Program-made: the position numbers and the translations under genes
In this document: positions 16,366 through 27,192 of the stretch, piece by piece
Layout: each line of letters begins with the position of its first letter
How positions within the stretch are numbered: the stretch's first letter is position 1
The notes under the pieces: model-generated
Seen by the model: the letters and a program-made list of their open reading frames with translations, nothing else
Told to the model about the DNA's origin: nothing
Databases searched by the model: none
NCBI GenBank assembly: GCA_030432905.1
Contig: JAUILU010000001.1
Span: 1,302,001-1,366,000 of the forward strand
Direction of reading: 5' to 3'
DNA length: 64,000 nucleotides
Source of the DNA: Phycisphaerae bacterium
GTDB lineage: Bacteria > Planctomycetota > Phycisphaerae > Phycisphaerales > UBA1924

Positions 16366-18613
16366 TGAACGGGTCTCCTTCGATCGGGATCATCAGCCTG
16401 TAAATCGTTGACTGCGTGGTGTCCAGCTCATCAGCCGTGACGGTGACGTCGGCGGGCTGGTCAGTGACGAACAAATCGAGCATCGCGAATCGGCCAGTTT
16501 CAAGCAGCCTCTCGCACGCCACGGTTCGTTCCTGCGGCCCGGCGACCGCATGCACCAGCGGTGGCTGGATTTCTTCGAGCGTTCTGTTGAAATACATGCT
16601 GTTGATGTACCGCCGCTCGCTCTGGCTTTCCGAATCCTCGCCGTAGCTGCCCATGGGATACGCGGTCGAGAGATTTGTTGGAACGTAAAAGCGAAACGAT
16701 GTTCCAATGCGATTCGCAGTTGGCGGCACCGTGAAGTAGCGATCACCCACGCGAAGCTGGCCCGCGATCACACGCGCCGATTCGCCGAGCCCCGAAACTT
16801 CGGCGCGCCATCCCTGCTCATCCGCGGCGAGCGATACACCGATCGGCGATGCCGCCGGGCCGGTCTCGGTATAGACCCTCGACGTCCAGACGCCGGGGTT
16901 GATGGCGCGGGGCGCGGACGAGCGGACCGCGTCGAGCCCGCCGGACTTCGGGTTCTGAACCGCGGTCATCGGCCTGCTGATCACACTCGCGCCGCGGAAG
17001 CCGGAGTACTCGGTCCAGTACACACCCGAGTCCTCTGCGTCGATGCGGATATCGCCGCGCGAACCGGAAAAGACGTTTGTAAAGGCGAGCCGCCACGAAC
17101 TCAGAGACTCGGGGAGCTGCGCGATCGGGGCGTTGAGCTGGTGCGCGTCGCCGCCCTGAAGTGCATCGTTCACCACGAACTGATCGACTACAGAGAGCCT
17201 TGCCACAGACGAAGGCCCGGCCCGGAGACGATCGGGCATCACAACACCAACAGCCGCGGCAACGGCGATCCAGATCATCGCGCTCAGCCAAGCGAGGTGC
17301 CGGAGCTTCATGAACTTGAGGATGAGAAAGTCCACAGGCCCGAGCGCCAACGCGAGCGAGATGGTCACGAACGCCACGAGCATGAACGCGGCATTCCCGA
17401 TCGGAGCCGCGGTGCTGATTGCGTCGAAGATGTAAACCGGCACCTGTTTCGTGTAGCCCCGCTGGTACCAACTGCCCGACTCGACCTGAACCGCGCGGGC
17501 GCTGCTGTCTACCATCGAAACAACTTCGCACGCGGTATCCAGCACCTCGGCCCAGACGCGCCAACTCTCGTGAAACTCGGCTCCATCCGGATGCACCGAC
17601 ACAACCGTCACCCAACCGAACCCGGCAGGCCCTTCGGCTAGCAGCGCATCGTTGCCGATGTTCCATCGCGTTTGCCAGCCGGCATCGGTCGCCGGGAGCG
17701 CGAGACCGATCGGGCGGGCGAGCAGCGTTCGGCTCGGCGATTCACCCGAGGCCGCCGCAAGATCGCTGGGTATCTGCATCTCTCGTTGCACGCCGAGGCT
17801 GATCGACTCCGCCGGTGTTATTGGCGGGAGCAAGCGTCGCCAGAGCTCGCCCGGCATGTCGGCGATGACCACGAGCCGACCGCCGCCGAGCACCCAGCGG
17901 TGCAAGGCCGAGATCGCGCGCGGGTCGGCGTTCTGGACAGTAATCGAATCGGCAACGACCGCCGCAACGCCCTCGTAAGCCATCTGCGAGAGCGGCAGCT
18001 CCTCGGCCCGCACATCCACGCCGACCAGATTCGCAAACACGTTGATGTGCCGACTCAAACTGCTCTGCGGTTCATCCGAGAGCAGCCCGGCTTCCTTGCT
18101 GCCCTGGATGAACACCGTCTGCTGAGTCAACTCCCTCGCGATGATCTCGGCAGATGTTCGCGATGTCGTCGAGAGCAGCAGTTCAACCGACGCGTGGTGC
18201 GACGTTGGAAGTTGCAACTCTGTAGGCGATGGCAGACTCGCATAGCCAATCTCTGCGAGCCGAGCCCCGCTCTGGCTGCGGAGCACGAGCTGCACACGCT
18301 GAGTCCAGATCGAGATCGGAGCAACGATCGAGACCGACGAGAGCTGGCCCGCTGGGACATCCACCGGCGTCATCACCCGTCCCGACAATCCCCGATCGCT
18401 CAGGTACGAAAACTCGATGTGCCCCGAGATGTCCTCGTCCTGTGCCTGCACCCAGAGCCGAACCGGCGTGTTCCGGCTTCCCGGCATGACACCATCAAAG
18501 CCGAAGTCCGCGTACAGATGAACATCGTCGGGCTCAGTATCCGCTGTGTCACTTTGAGCGTGCGCTCCAAACGCAAGGAGCAAGCAAACCAGAATGCCCG
18601 CTAGCGTTCTCAT
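16358..18613 (-). CDS. Exported/membrane protein of the ABC-MoxR-VWA cluster, unknown function
   Basis: 751 residues from the ATG at 18613, inside the stop of the BatA-like gene (ATGA). A signal peptide opens it (MRTLAGILVCLLLAFGAHAQ). The first 400 residues are beta-rich and then Rossmann-like: ALHRWVLGGGRLVVIADMPGELWRRLL resembles the glutamine-amidotransferase-like module often seen in these loci. Two membrane helices follow about residues 430-500 (FMLVAFVTISLALALGPVDFLILKFM and LAWLSAMIWIAVAAAVGVVM), leaving a C-terminal domain of about 250 residues on the far side of the membrane. I know no function. Its tight coupling to the ATPase suggests it is an accessory subunit of the exporter. 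Confidence 0.75.
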   Translation of the reverse strand: MRTLAGILVCLLLAFGAHAQSDTADTEPDDVHLYADFGFDGVMPGSRNTPVRLWVQAQDEDISGHIEFSYLSDRGLSGRVMTPVDVPAGQLSSVSIVAPISIWTQRVQLVLRSQSGARLAEIGYASLPSPTELQLPTSHHASVELLLSTTSRTSAEIIARELTQQTVFIQGSKEAGLLSDEPQSSLSRHINVFANLVGVDVRAEELPLSQMAYEGVAAVVADSITVQNADPRAISALHRWVLGGGRLVVIADMPGELWRRLLPPITPAESISLGVQREMQIPSDLAAASGESPSRTLLARPIGLALPATDAGWQTRWNIGNDALLAEGPAGFGWVTVVSVHPDGAEFHESWRVWAEVLDTACEVVSMVDSSARAVQVESGSWYQRGYTKQVPVYIFDAISTAAPIGNAAFMLVAFVTISLALALGPVDFLILKFMKLRHLAWLSAMIWIAVAAAVGVVMPDRLRAGPSSVARLSVVDQFVVNDALQGGDAHQLNAPIAQLPESLSSWRLAFTNVFSGSRGDIRIDAEDSGVYWTEYSGFRGASVISRPMTAVQNPKSGGLDAVRSSAPRAINPGVWTSRVYTETGPAASPIGVSLAADEQGWRAEVSGLGESARVIAGQLRVGDRYFTVPPTANRIGTSFRFYVPTNLSTAYPMGSYGEDSESQSERRYINSMYFNRTLEEIQPPLVHAVAGPQERTVACERLLETGRFAMLDLFVTDQPADVTVTADELDTTQSTIYRLMIPIEGDPFSD

Positions 18614-20670
18614 AGATACACACGGCGGTTGTAGATCCACCACTCGAACATGCTGATCGCGAGCGCACCCAGCAAGAGCCAAGGCCAGAGCCTGCGCGGC
18701 GTTTGGGCCGAGCCCTGCGCCGAGGCCGCGACGTCACCAGAAGCGAAGGACAGCACAGCCTTGGTTCTGATATCGGTCTCGTCCGGGTCGAGCAGGTTCA
18801 CCGCGACGCGCCTTGTCGCTTTTCCGTCCTCGACTTCATCGGTAATGCCCGCAGGTCCGCTCCAAGTCATGGCGTAGACACCCGCGCGTGGGACGGGGCC
18901 GTAGGCGATTCTGCCGTCGGGCGCCGGCGCGAGCGTGACGTCGGGCGCTTCGGGGATCTCAAGACGAACATTGCGTGCACCGATCGGCAATCGTTCCGAC
19001 AGCGTGCCCCCCGGTCGGACCGTGCCCGCCGACGCGCTCCCGGTCACGCCGCCCAGCGCGTTGATCGCGGCCGCGTGAAACACGACGTAGCTCACATCGA
19101 AGGGCCACGTCGAGTTGTCGGGATCGAACGCGACGACGATCGCGCGCGACGAACCGGTGCTCACATCAAAGATCACAGGCCCGGAGTTCGTCTCGGCGAG
19201 CACCTCGACCGCGGCTCCCTGCTCGACCTCAACAGTCAGTGCCTCGGGGATGGTGACCCTGCCGCCGAGTTCGAGGTCCGCCATCACCGGGTGGTCCTCG
19301 TTCCAGTCAACAATCTCAGATGGACTTGATTCTCCGTTCGCGATCAGACCAAGCCCTTCGGGCACTTTGCCGAGCACCAAGTAGTTCCCTGCCGCGAGAG
19401 GACCATCGGGCAGCCACCCGTCGAGCAGCACGACATCGAACTGTGACGCGTTGCCGCCCAGAGATTCGAACTCTGACGGGCTCATCTGCACCAACTCGCC
19501 GAACGGCAAGCCTTCGAGCGCGAGCGACGTGAAGAAGTCGCCCGTCGAAACCAGCGCAACACGCAGTCGCTTCGATGGAGGCACCACGACCCAGCCCGTG
19601 TTGTCGCGCTCGAGCAGGTCCTCGCCGTTGTCGGTCGCTTTGGTCCGCACCTCGACCACCGCGCCCGCGGCTCGGTCGAGTTTGAACACCACGCCGCCCG
19701 TTCCAGGCAGGCTTCGCCCCTCGGACACCGCGCCCTCGGCGGGCGCGATCTCTGCCGTCCGCACACTCGCAAGCGAGCCGTTGACGATGAACTGCACATC
19801 GACCGTGCGAGGCTTGGTGTCGGTGTTGCTCAGGCCCACAAAGATCGAGAGCTCGCGCGGGTTCTCATACGACCGCTCGGCACGCAACCCGGTAATCCCG
19901 AGGTTGATCGCGTTCTCGCCGCCCACGCGGTTGAAACGCACAACGTCTTCCGGCCCGGGAACCACATCGCGGGCATCGCCGATCTTTCCGTCCGTCCAGA
20001 GATGGACCGTCCCCACCGCGGGCGGGAGCGGGACCATTGTCCCGTCGCGGTCTGGGACTGATCTCGGCGGCGCCTGCGCGATCGCGAGCTTGTACGCCTC
20101 GGAGGCCGCGGTCGGCGCATCGCTCGGCTCGATCGACTCGATCGCCGCGCGAAGAAGGCCCTTGTCCGCGGTCATCGGCTGGCGGATGCCGCCCCGGCTG
20201 TCAAACGTAATCACAGTCGCCTTGTCGGCGCCCGCGTCCGCACCACCCATGACGCCATCGAGCCAGGTCGGCTCGGCGAGCGCATCGACGAACGCCAACG
20301 CCTCGCGCTTGGCTTGTTCTAACCGCGTAACGGTCTCGCCCTTCCAGTTGCCGTCGAACGCCTGCATTGACGCGGACCGATCGATCATGATGACGTGCCG
20401 GTTGCCAGTGACGGTTTCCGCCGAGAGTTCCGGCTGGGCGATCGCGAACAAGCCCGCCGCGAGGATCAGCAACTGCAAGAACAGGAGCAGGTTCCGTCTG
20501 AGCTTCTGGAACGGCGCGTTGGCCTGCATGTCCTGTACTGTGCGTTTCCAGAGCAGCGTGGACGACACCTCGACGTCGCGCCGACGGAGCTTCAGAAAGT
20601 ACAGAATCAGGAGGGTCGGCACCGCGACCGCCGCGGCGACCGCTGCCAAGCCTGGCGTCAACCAACTCAT
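18610..20670 (-). CDS. BatA-like membrane protein with VWA domain
   Basis: The N-terminus is the BatA/aerotolerance-type membrane domain: a first helix (VAVPTLLILYFLKLRRRDV), the conserved STLLWKRT, and a second helix (NLLLFLQLLILAAGLFAIA). A von Willebrand factor A domain follows with a MIDAS motif DRSAS (in IMIDRSASMQAF). The middle is a CARDB-like beta-rich part, then a Rossmann-like stretch (FDVVLLDGWLPDGPLAAGNYL). A C-terminal helix (WLLLGALAISMFEWWIYNRR) ends it. Length is 686. Such proteins sit beside MoxR and DUF58 genes, as here. The gene overlaps both neighbours by four bases. Confidence 0.88.
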   Translation of the reverse strand: MSWLTPGLAAVAAAVAVPTLLILYFLKLRRRDVEVSSTLLWKRTVQDMQANAPFQKLRRNLLLFLQLLILAAGLFAIAQPELSAETVTGNRHVIMIDRSASMQAFDGNWKGETVTRLEQAKREALAFVDALAEPTWLDGVMGGADAGADKATVITFDSRGGIRQPMTADKGLLRAAIESIEPSDAPTAASEAYKLAIAQAPPRSVPDRDGTMVPLPPAVGTVHLWTDGKIGDARDVVPGPEDVVRFNRVGGENAINLGITGLRAERSYENPRELSIFVGLSNTDTKPRTVDVQFIVNGSLASVRTAEIAPAEGAVSEGRSLPGTGGVVFKLDRAAGAVVEVRTKATDNGEDLLERDNTGWVVVPPSKRLRVALVSTGDFFTSLALEGLPFGELVQMSPSEFESLGGNASQFDVVLLDGWLPDGPLAAGNYLVLGKVPEGLGLIANGESSPSEIVDWNEDHPVMADLELGGRVTIPEALTVEVEQGAAVEVLAETNSGPVIFDVSTGSSRAIVVAFDPDNSTWPFDVSYVVFHAAAINALGGVTGSASAGTVRPGGTLSERLPIGARNVRLEIPEAPDVTLAPAPDGRIAYGPVPRAGVYAMTWSGPAGITDEVEDGKATRRVAVNLLDPDETDIRTKAVLSFASGDVAASAQGSAQTPRRLWPWLLLGALAISMFEWWIYNRRVYL

Positions 20671-21086
20671 GGCGACACCTCGCTCTCAACCGCAGGCGGT
20701 TCGCTCGTGCATTCGGTCAGCTTGTATGCGGTGTATTCCCAGTCGCTCCCGCCGTCGATCGGCGAACCGTACTCAACCGAAGCGAGTTCTCCGCCGGTGA
20801 ACGAGAGCATGAGCCTGCCGAACTCCGGCTCGGTCTGCCTGATCAGCCCCGCGGGCATCACTCGCACCTCCACAAGCTCGACCGATTCGTCACCCGTAAC
20901 AAAGTACTCCTGCCCGTCCGCCTTGGCCTGCGCAATCGCTTGGTCGGCGGTCATGCCAGCGCAGTAGCGCGCATCGATCGCCCGCTGCATCTCGCCGGTC
21001 GTCATGTAGAGATAGATGGGCGAGCTATTGACTGAGCAGCCAGCAAATCCCAGCACCAGAACGAGAATCGCGAAGAGTCGGCTCAC
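20667..21086 (-). CDS. Small lipoprotein in the MoxR-DUF58-BatA cluster
   Basis: 139 residues with a lipoprotein signal peptide (LFAILVLVLGFAGC). The GTG start overlaps the DUF58 stop (GTGA) and its own stop overlaps the BatA-like start (ATGA), so translation of the three is probably coupled. The mature part has a short helix-turn pattern (RYCAGMTADQAIAQAKADG) and ends in a small beta-rich segment. I do not recognise a domain. Its place between DUF58 and BatA suggests a structural or assembly part for the same envelope complex. Confidence 0.7.
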   Translation of the reverse strand: MSRLFAILVLVLGFAGCSVNSSPIYLYMTTGEMQRAIDARYCAGMTADQAIAQAKADGQEYFVTGDESVELVEVRVMPAGLIRQTEPEFGRLMLSFTGGELASVEYGSPIDGGSDWEYTAYKLTECTSEPPAVESEVSP

Positions 21087-22039
21087 TTGACCACCCCCCG
21101 CCTGCGCAGGTGATCCAGCACCATCGTGTCCACCGCGGTATCGCTCGGCACCGTTACGAGCATGATCTCGCGGCGTGCGCAGAAATCACGGAGCTGGTTC
21201 GTGTACGCCGCCAGTGTTTTCTTGTACTTCTTCAAGAGCGGCGCGGACATCGTGATCTCGGCCTTGTCGCCGTCTTCGATGTCTTTGAGCCGAAGATCGC
21301 CCGTGATGGACGGGTCGAGTTCCTGTGGGCTGAGTGTCTGGATGACGAACAGGTCGTAGCCCCGGCCGACGAGCATGCGCAGGCCGTCTTCGTAGCCCTC
21401 TTTGATGAGCATGTCGCTCAGGATGACCATGATGCCCTTGCCGCGACGCGAGAGCGCGATGCGCCGGCACGCCTCGCCGAACGACGCGGGCGTGGACTCG
21501 TCGCCGCCAGTGTCGGGCCGGAGGTCGCAGATGAACCGCGACATATCGTGCACGCGCCGCTTGCCGCGCATGTCGCGGAGCGACTGCACCAGCCCGGCCT
21601 CGCCCTCGTCGCCGAGCCTGGCCCCGATCGCACTAACCGCGACGCGGTTGTACTTGACCAGCCCGATGTACCCGAGCGCCATCGCCACCCGCTGCATGAA
21701 CAGCAGCTTGTTCGGCTCGCCCGTGTCGGAGCTCGCGCTGCAGTCGAGCACAAGGTGCAGACTCAGGTCCTCTTCTTCCATGAACAGCTTCATGAACAGC
21801 GTGTCGAGCCGACCGAAGACGTTCCAGTCGATGTGCCGGAGGTCATCGCCGACCACGTAAGGCCGATGATCCGCGAACTCCACGCTCTCGCCCCGCTTCT
21901 TCGACCGCCGCTCGCCCTTGAGCTTGCCTCGGAAGACCTTTCGGCTCGAGATATCCAGCGCATCAAGCCGCGCAAGGAGCTTGGTGTCGAGCAGATCCTC
22001 GAGCGACGCAGGCCGGGTTTGGGAGGGGGTGCGGAGCAT
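21083..22039 (-). CDS. DUF58 domain protein
   Basis: 318-residue cytoplasmic protein of the DUF58 family. The hallmark is VEFADHRPYVVGDDLRHIDWNVFGRLD, preceded by a basic patch (KLKGERRSKKRGES). A VWA-like fold follows with LHLVLDCSASSDTGEPNK, where DCSAS gives the MIDAS-like motif, and later IMVILSDMLIKEGYEDGL. DUF58 proteins are almost always encoded beside MoxR ATPases, as here with a two-base gap. They are thought to work with the AAA+ protein in assembling or maturing envelope or cofactor complexes. Confidence 0.92.
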   Translation of the reverse strand: MLRTPSQTRPASLEDLLDTKLLARLDALDISSRKVFRGKLKGERRSKKRGESVEFADHRPYVVGDDLRHIDWNVFGRLDTLFMKLFMEEEDLSLHLVLDCSASSDTGEPNKLLFMQRVAMALGYIGLVKYNRVAVSAIGARLGDEGEAGLVQSLRDMRGKRRVHDMSRFICDLRPDTGGDESTPASFGEACRRIALSRRGKGIMVILSDMLIKEGYEDGLRMLVGRGYDLFVIQTLSPQELDPSITGDLRLKDIEDGDKAEITMSAPLLKKYKKTLAAYTNQLRDFCARREIMLVTVPSDTAVDTMVLDHLRRRGVVK

Positions 22040-22041
22040 TA

Positions 22042-23085
<1,044 letters not shown>

Positions 23086-23147
23086 AACTCATGCTCCTTC
23101 GCAACCGTCTATCCGCACACAGGCCCGTGTCGGGTCCTGCCGCGCGG

Positions 23148-26100
23148 TCAATCCTGATCCATTTCGTCCTTGGCGCGCTGCTTCGCTTGCAGCAGCCTGC
23201 TGAGCCCCTCGCCCTTTTCTTGGGGTTTCTGCGTTTGCTTCTTCTGCTCGCCCTTGTTGACAAGCGGCGCCGAATCGCCACCGACGACGTCCAGCGGCGC
23301 ATCGCTCGCGTCCGGGTCGGCCTCAAACTTCCGCTTCGCCGCGGCCTTGGCAGCAGCGGCGGCCTCCTGCCGATCTTTCGAACTCGCCATCTTTGCCTGT
23401 GCCTTGGCGCGCACCTCTCGCAGATTGCGCACCGACTCTGTTTCCTGCGCCGCCGACTTCCCGAACGCTTTGGTCCCGACCGCGCGGAGCACGCCGAGGT
23501 CGAGCCTTACGCGCCTTACAGCCACATCGAGCAGGAAGAACCCGAGCGCGATCAGTGCGCATGTCAAGAACACCGGCTGACGCGAGACCGGCATCTCAAG
23601 CCCGTCGCGCAGCCAGATGTTGGCAAGCTGCGGGTCCGGGTTCAGCACCCGCCCGCCCGTGCGCTCGGCGATCTGGCGGAGCAGGCCCGCGTTGTCCTCG
23701 AGTGCGCGGAACTCATCGGTGAACGGCTTGGTCACCGCCGCCTGCACCGAACCCTCGGTCCGCGCGCCGGTCGTGTTGTCAGACGAAACGTACCGGAGCC
23801 CGACGATGTACGAACCCGGGTTCGACGAATCGAAACGCCCGACGTACCGGCCCGGGCCGTCCTGGCGAAGCACGACCTCCTGCGAATCGCCGTCGGGACC
23901 GGCGACCCGGCCCTTGATCGTCGCGAAGTTGATACGCTCGCCGGTGTCGGGCTTGGCAAGATCGACCACAAGCACCGACTCGTCGCCGATCTGCTCGATG
24001 CGCGTCCGCGCCTCGGCGGAACCGGTTGGCCGCATCACCCAGCGGATGTGCTCGCCCCAGAACGACCGGTTCCCCGACCAGCCCGACCACTGCGGCGACC
24101 ACCTCGTAGTCGTGTCACCCGTGAACGCAACAACACGCCCAAGCCCCCGCTGCCAGTGCGCCAGGATCGGATCGTCCTGCGGCCCACGGATCGTCGTCAC
24201 AGCAAGCCCGTCCTGACGGTCGGCGGTCACGACGTAACCACGGATCCCGGGCACCGCACCGACGCCGGTCATCGGCGCACTGGGCATGCCGGTCAGTGTT
24301 GGCTCGAACGTGTTGCCCTCCCAGATCAGCGAGCGCTTCACGGTCTGCGCTTCTTTGATGAAGATCTTTGGGATGGTCGCGAGCTGCGTTGATGTTGTGA
24401 TGCCGTAGTAACGACCGCCCGTGAACTCGGCGATGTCTTTGAGCCGCTTCAAATCCGGGCTGTTCGGCCCGCCGCTGTGCGGGAACACGCCGACCGTACT
24501 GATCGTGATCCCCGCATCGACGTACTTCTGAAGAAGCGCCCGCGACGGTGGCGAAGGGTCGCCGTCGGTCACGATGATCGCGTGCCGCTGACCAGCGTCC
24601 GCGGCGACCAACCCGTCGTAGGCAAGCTGCGCCGACGGGTGCATGTCGGGCATGTCACCGAACTGCAATCGGTTGATCGCAGCACGAACTGCGCTCCCGT
24701 CGCCTCGGAGCGACATCGGGTACACCCACTCCGATCCGCCCCCGAAACCCGCGTACTCGACGATGCCGACGTAGTCGAGTCTCGAAAGCGCACCCGCCGC
24801 GGCTTCGGCGGTCTTCTTGCCGTAGTACACGCCCTCGGGCATCTCGATCGAGTGCATGATCAGCGCCAACGCACCGCGGGGCATCTGCCTGGTCTGGGGC
24901 GGATCGAGCTGCACCGGGAGCACATCTTCGACCGGCGAACCGATCCAGCCGCCCGCGCCGAACGAGCTCGGCCCGCCAGTCATCACAAGCCCGCCGCCGC
25001 CGTCCTCGACGTACTGCTTCATCGCCTGCTGCTGCTGCTCGCTGAACGCGTACGCGGGCACGTTGCACAGCACCACCGCGTCGTATGCGTTGAACTCGAC
25101 CAGCGACACCGGCGCCTGGTCCGCCATCAACAGGTCAACACCGATGCGCTCGGCTTCGAGGGCGCTGACAAGCTCCGCCGACTCCTGCGGCGACTCGCTC
25201 AGAACCAGCACGCGCCCCTCACCCGAGAAGAACGTAATCGAACCCGCCTTGTTGTTCTCCTCGATGACATCGCCGAAGCCGCGTTCGTCGTCCGACGGAT
25301 CGAACACCGCGGAGATCTCCTGCGGACCACGCTTGGTCACACCCAGCGGCACCTCGAACGTGTTCGACCCTGGTATCAGCTCAACACCAACACCCAGCGC
25401 ATCGCTCTGCGGATCGAGATCGATCGGCGTACCATTTATAAGGATCGTCAGCGCACCTTTGGTGCGCCGCGTTGACTGGATCGTCACGCGGGCGTTGATC
25501 AGTTCGCCCATCCGCGCGTTCATCGGTGTCTCGACGCGTTCGACGATCACCTCGCCCTCGTACCGGTACGTGAGCGGCAGCACATCGACTGGCACCTTCA
25601 TCGCCCGGGCGCTCTCGGCGGCTGCGAGCAAGCTGCCGTCTGTCTCGTTGCCGTCGGTAATGAGCATCAGCCGGTACGCCGCGTCCTCGGGCCGGATCGC
25701 AAGCGCGACCCGCATCGCCTCTTCGAGATTCGTCGCATCGGTCGATCCGATGTCGCCCGCATCGAGCATGACCTGCCGCTCGCTGGGGATGCCGTGCGAG
25801 CGTGCGTCGCGGGTCGCGGTCACGTGCCCGAGGAGTTCCTTGCGTGACCGGTTCACAGCCGCCGCCTCGTTGACGTACTCCTCGGCGACCGACTGCTTGG
25901 CCATCGGGACCGATCGGCTCATGTCGATCACCGCGGTCACCGCGAGCTTGTCCGATTCCTCGCGCAGGCTCGGCTCTGCGAGCGTGCACACGATCAGCGC
26001 GACGACAATCAAACGGAAGAACAACGCCGCCCGCCTCGAACCGCTGCCGATCGCGGACAGGCTCTTGCGCCCGATAAGCACGACGAACACCGCAGCGGGC

Positions 26101-26174
26101 ACGAACAACCAGAGCCACGCCGGCAGCGCAAACTCGATCGGGCCGATCACAAGCGACGCGAGCGAGGCGATCAT
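23148..26174 (-). CDS. Large membrane protein with VWA and glutamine-amidotransferase-like domains
   Basis: 1008 residues. Two helices open it (FALPAWLWLFVPAAVFVVLIG and AALFFRLIVVALIVCTLAE). A VWA domain follows with MIDAS DMSRS (in AVIDMSRSVPMAK), then TDGNETDGSLLAAA. A CARDB-like beta region is next, then a glutamine-amidotransferase-like fold (AYDAVVLCNVPAYAFSEQQQ ... GGGGLVMTGGPSSFGAGGW). A second VWA-like part has HAIIVTDGDPSPPSRALL with a poor MIDAS. One helix near residue 880 (VFLTCALIALGFFLLDVAV) and a charged, Ala/Lys-rich tail end the protein. This architecture recurs in planctomycetes with no known function. Its start overlaps the NHL gene stop (ATGA). Confidence 0.88.
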   Translation of the reverse strand: MIASLASLVIGPIEFALPAWLWLFVPAAVFVVLIGRKSLSAIGSGSRRAALFFRLIVVALIVCTLAEPSLREESDKLAVTAVIDMSRSVPMAKQSVAEEYVNEAAAVNRSRKELLGHVTATRDARSHGIPSERQVMLDAGDIGSTDATNLEEAMRVALAIRPEDAAYRLMLITDGNETDGSLLAAAESARAMKVPVDVLPLTYRYEGEVIVERVETPMNARMGELINARVTIQSTRRTKGALTILINGTPIDLDPQSDALGVGVELIPGSNTFEVPLGVTKRGPQEISAVFDPSDDERGFGDVIEENNKAGSITFFSGEGRVLVLSESPQESAELVSALEAERIGVDLLMADQAPVSLVEFNAYDAVVLCNVPAYAFSEQQQQAMKQYVEDGGGGLVMTGGPSSFGAGGWIGSPVEDVLPVQLDPPQTRQMPRGALALIMHSIEMPEGVYYGKKTAEAAAGALSRLDYVGIVEYAGFGGGSEWVYPMSLRGDGSAVRAAINRLQFGDMPDMHPSAQLAYDGLVAADAGQRHAIIVTDGDPSPPSRALLQKYVDAGITISTVGVFPHSGGPNSPDLKRLKDIAEFTGGRYYGITTSTQLATIPKIFIKEAQTVKRSLIWEGNTFEPTLTGMPSAPMTGVGAVPGIRGYVVTADRQDGLAVTTIRGPQDDPILAHWQRGLGRVVAFTGDTTTRWSPQWSGWSGNRSFWGEHIRWVMRPTGSAEARTRIEQIGDESVLVVDLAKPDTGERINFATIKGRVAGPDGDSQEVVLRQDGPGRYVGRFDSSNPGSYIVGLRYVSSDNTTGARTEGSVQAAVTKPFTDEFRALEDNAGLLRQIAERTGGRVLNPDPQLANIWLRDGLEMPVSRQPVFLTCALIALGFFLLDVAVRRVRLDLGVLRAVGTKAFGKSAAQETESVRNLREVRAKAQAKMASSKDRQEAAAAAKAAAKRKFEADPDASDAPLDVVGGDSAPLVNKGEQKKQTQKPQEKGEGLSRLLQAKQRAKDEMDQD

Positions 26175-27175
26175 CGGCCGCCGCCGTTCTGCGTGAGCGA
26201 CACCGCCGGGCTGTCGATCACCTGGATGCGGTTGTTGCCCGAGTCCAGAACGAAGACCTCGCCTCCGAGCACGACCGCGCCCCAGGGCGAAGCGAGCTCG
26301 CCCTGTTCACGGCCGGACGTGCCGTACACACCGAGCGTGGTACCTGTTTCGAGTTCGACGTGCCTGATGCGGTTGCCCCCGTATTCCGCGACGAGCACGC
26401 CTCGGCCCTCGACCAGATCCAAACCATAAGGGTACCTGAATAGATCCGACCCCGCACCCCCGAGCCACGCGATCAACTCGCCGTCGAGCGTGAACCTGCC
26501 GATCCTGTGGTTGCACGAATCCGCAACCACAATCTCGCCGGCGGCCTTATCAATCTCGATCGACTGAGGACGATCGAACACGAAGCCCTCTTCCCCGTCT
26601 TCTCGTTCGTGCTCCACGCCGAACGTCCCGAAGCTGGAGATAAAGCTCAGGTCCTTATCGAAGATGCTGACCCGATCGTTGCCGCCGTATTCGCTGACGT
26701 AGATCCGCTCGACCTCGCCCGCGTCATCGGTCAGCACGGCGATGTCGGTCGGGTACACAAACTGCCCCGGACCTGTGCCGTAGGAACCGAACTCGGCGAC
26801 CGGCTCGGCGGCTTGCGAGTCCGTGTCGTAGATCAGAATCCGGTTGTAGTGCGTGTCCGCGACGTAGAGCGCCGTTTGTGAGGCGTCGCCCGGCATCGGC
26901 GCAACGGTCAACCCGGTCGGCTTGCCCTGCGCGAAGATCGGCGTCTGGAAGAACGCGAGCGCGTTACCTGTTTCCGGGTCGAGCCTCTGCACGCGCGCCG
27001 CTTTGTCAACAACCCAGAGCTGGCCCCGGTCGGCCGCGATCCCTCGCGGGTACATGTACTGACCGGGCTGCTTGCCGGGCTCGCCGAGTATGCGTTTGAC
27101 ACGCAGCGCCGAGTTCCCATCGGGCGCCGGCTCGTCACAACCAGTGATCGGAACTAACAGTGCCGCTATGAGCAA
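26171..27175 (-). CDS. NHL-repeat lipoprotein
   Basis: Beta-propeller made of NHL repeats, seen as repeated units such as LYVADTHYNRILIYD, RIYVSEYGGNDRVSIFD, IVVADSCNHRIGRFT and FVLDSGNNRIQVID. A lipobox (PITGC) predicts anchoring at the envelope. The coordinate given uses the TTG at 27175, but this start has no ribosome site and drops the basic residue of the signal. In-frame upstream CTG (27196, overlapping the permease stop as CTGA) or ATC (27202, six bases after GGAGG) would give RLSGSILSLLIAALLVPITGC, a better lipoprotein signal. The propeller probably binds protein or sugar; its partner is unknown. Confidence 0.88.
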   Translation of the reverse strand: MLIAALLVPITGCDEPAPDGNSALRVKRILGEPGKQPGQYMYPRGIAADRGQLWVVDKAARVQRLDPETGNALAFFQTPIFAQGKPTGLTVAPMPGDASQTALYVADTHYNRILIYDTDSQAAEPVAEFGSYGTGPGQFVYPTDIAVLTDDAGEVERIYVSEYGGNDRVSIFDKDLSFISSFGTFGVEHEREDGEEGFVFDRPQSIEIDKAAGEIVVADSCNHRIGRFTLDGELIAWLGGAGSDLFRYPYGLDLVEGRGVLVAEYGGNRIRHVELETGTTLGVYGTSGREQGELASPWGAVVLGGEVFVLDSGNNRIQVIDSPAVSLTQNGGGR

Positions 27176-27192
27176 GGACAGGATGGAACCGC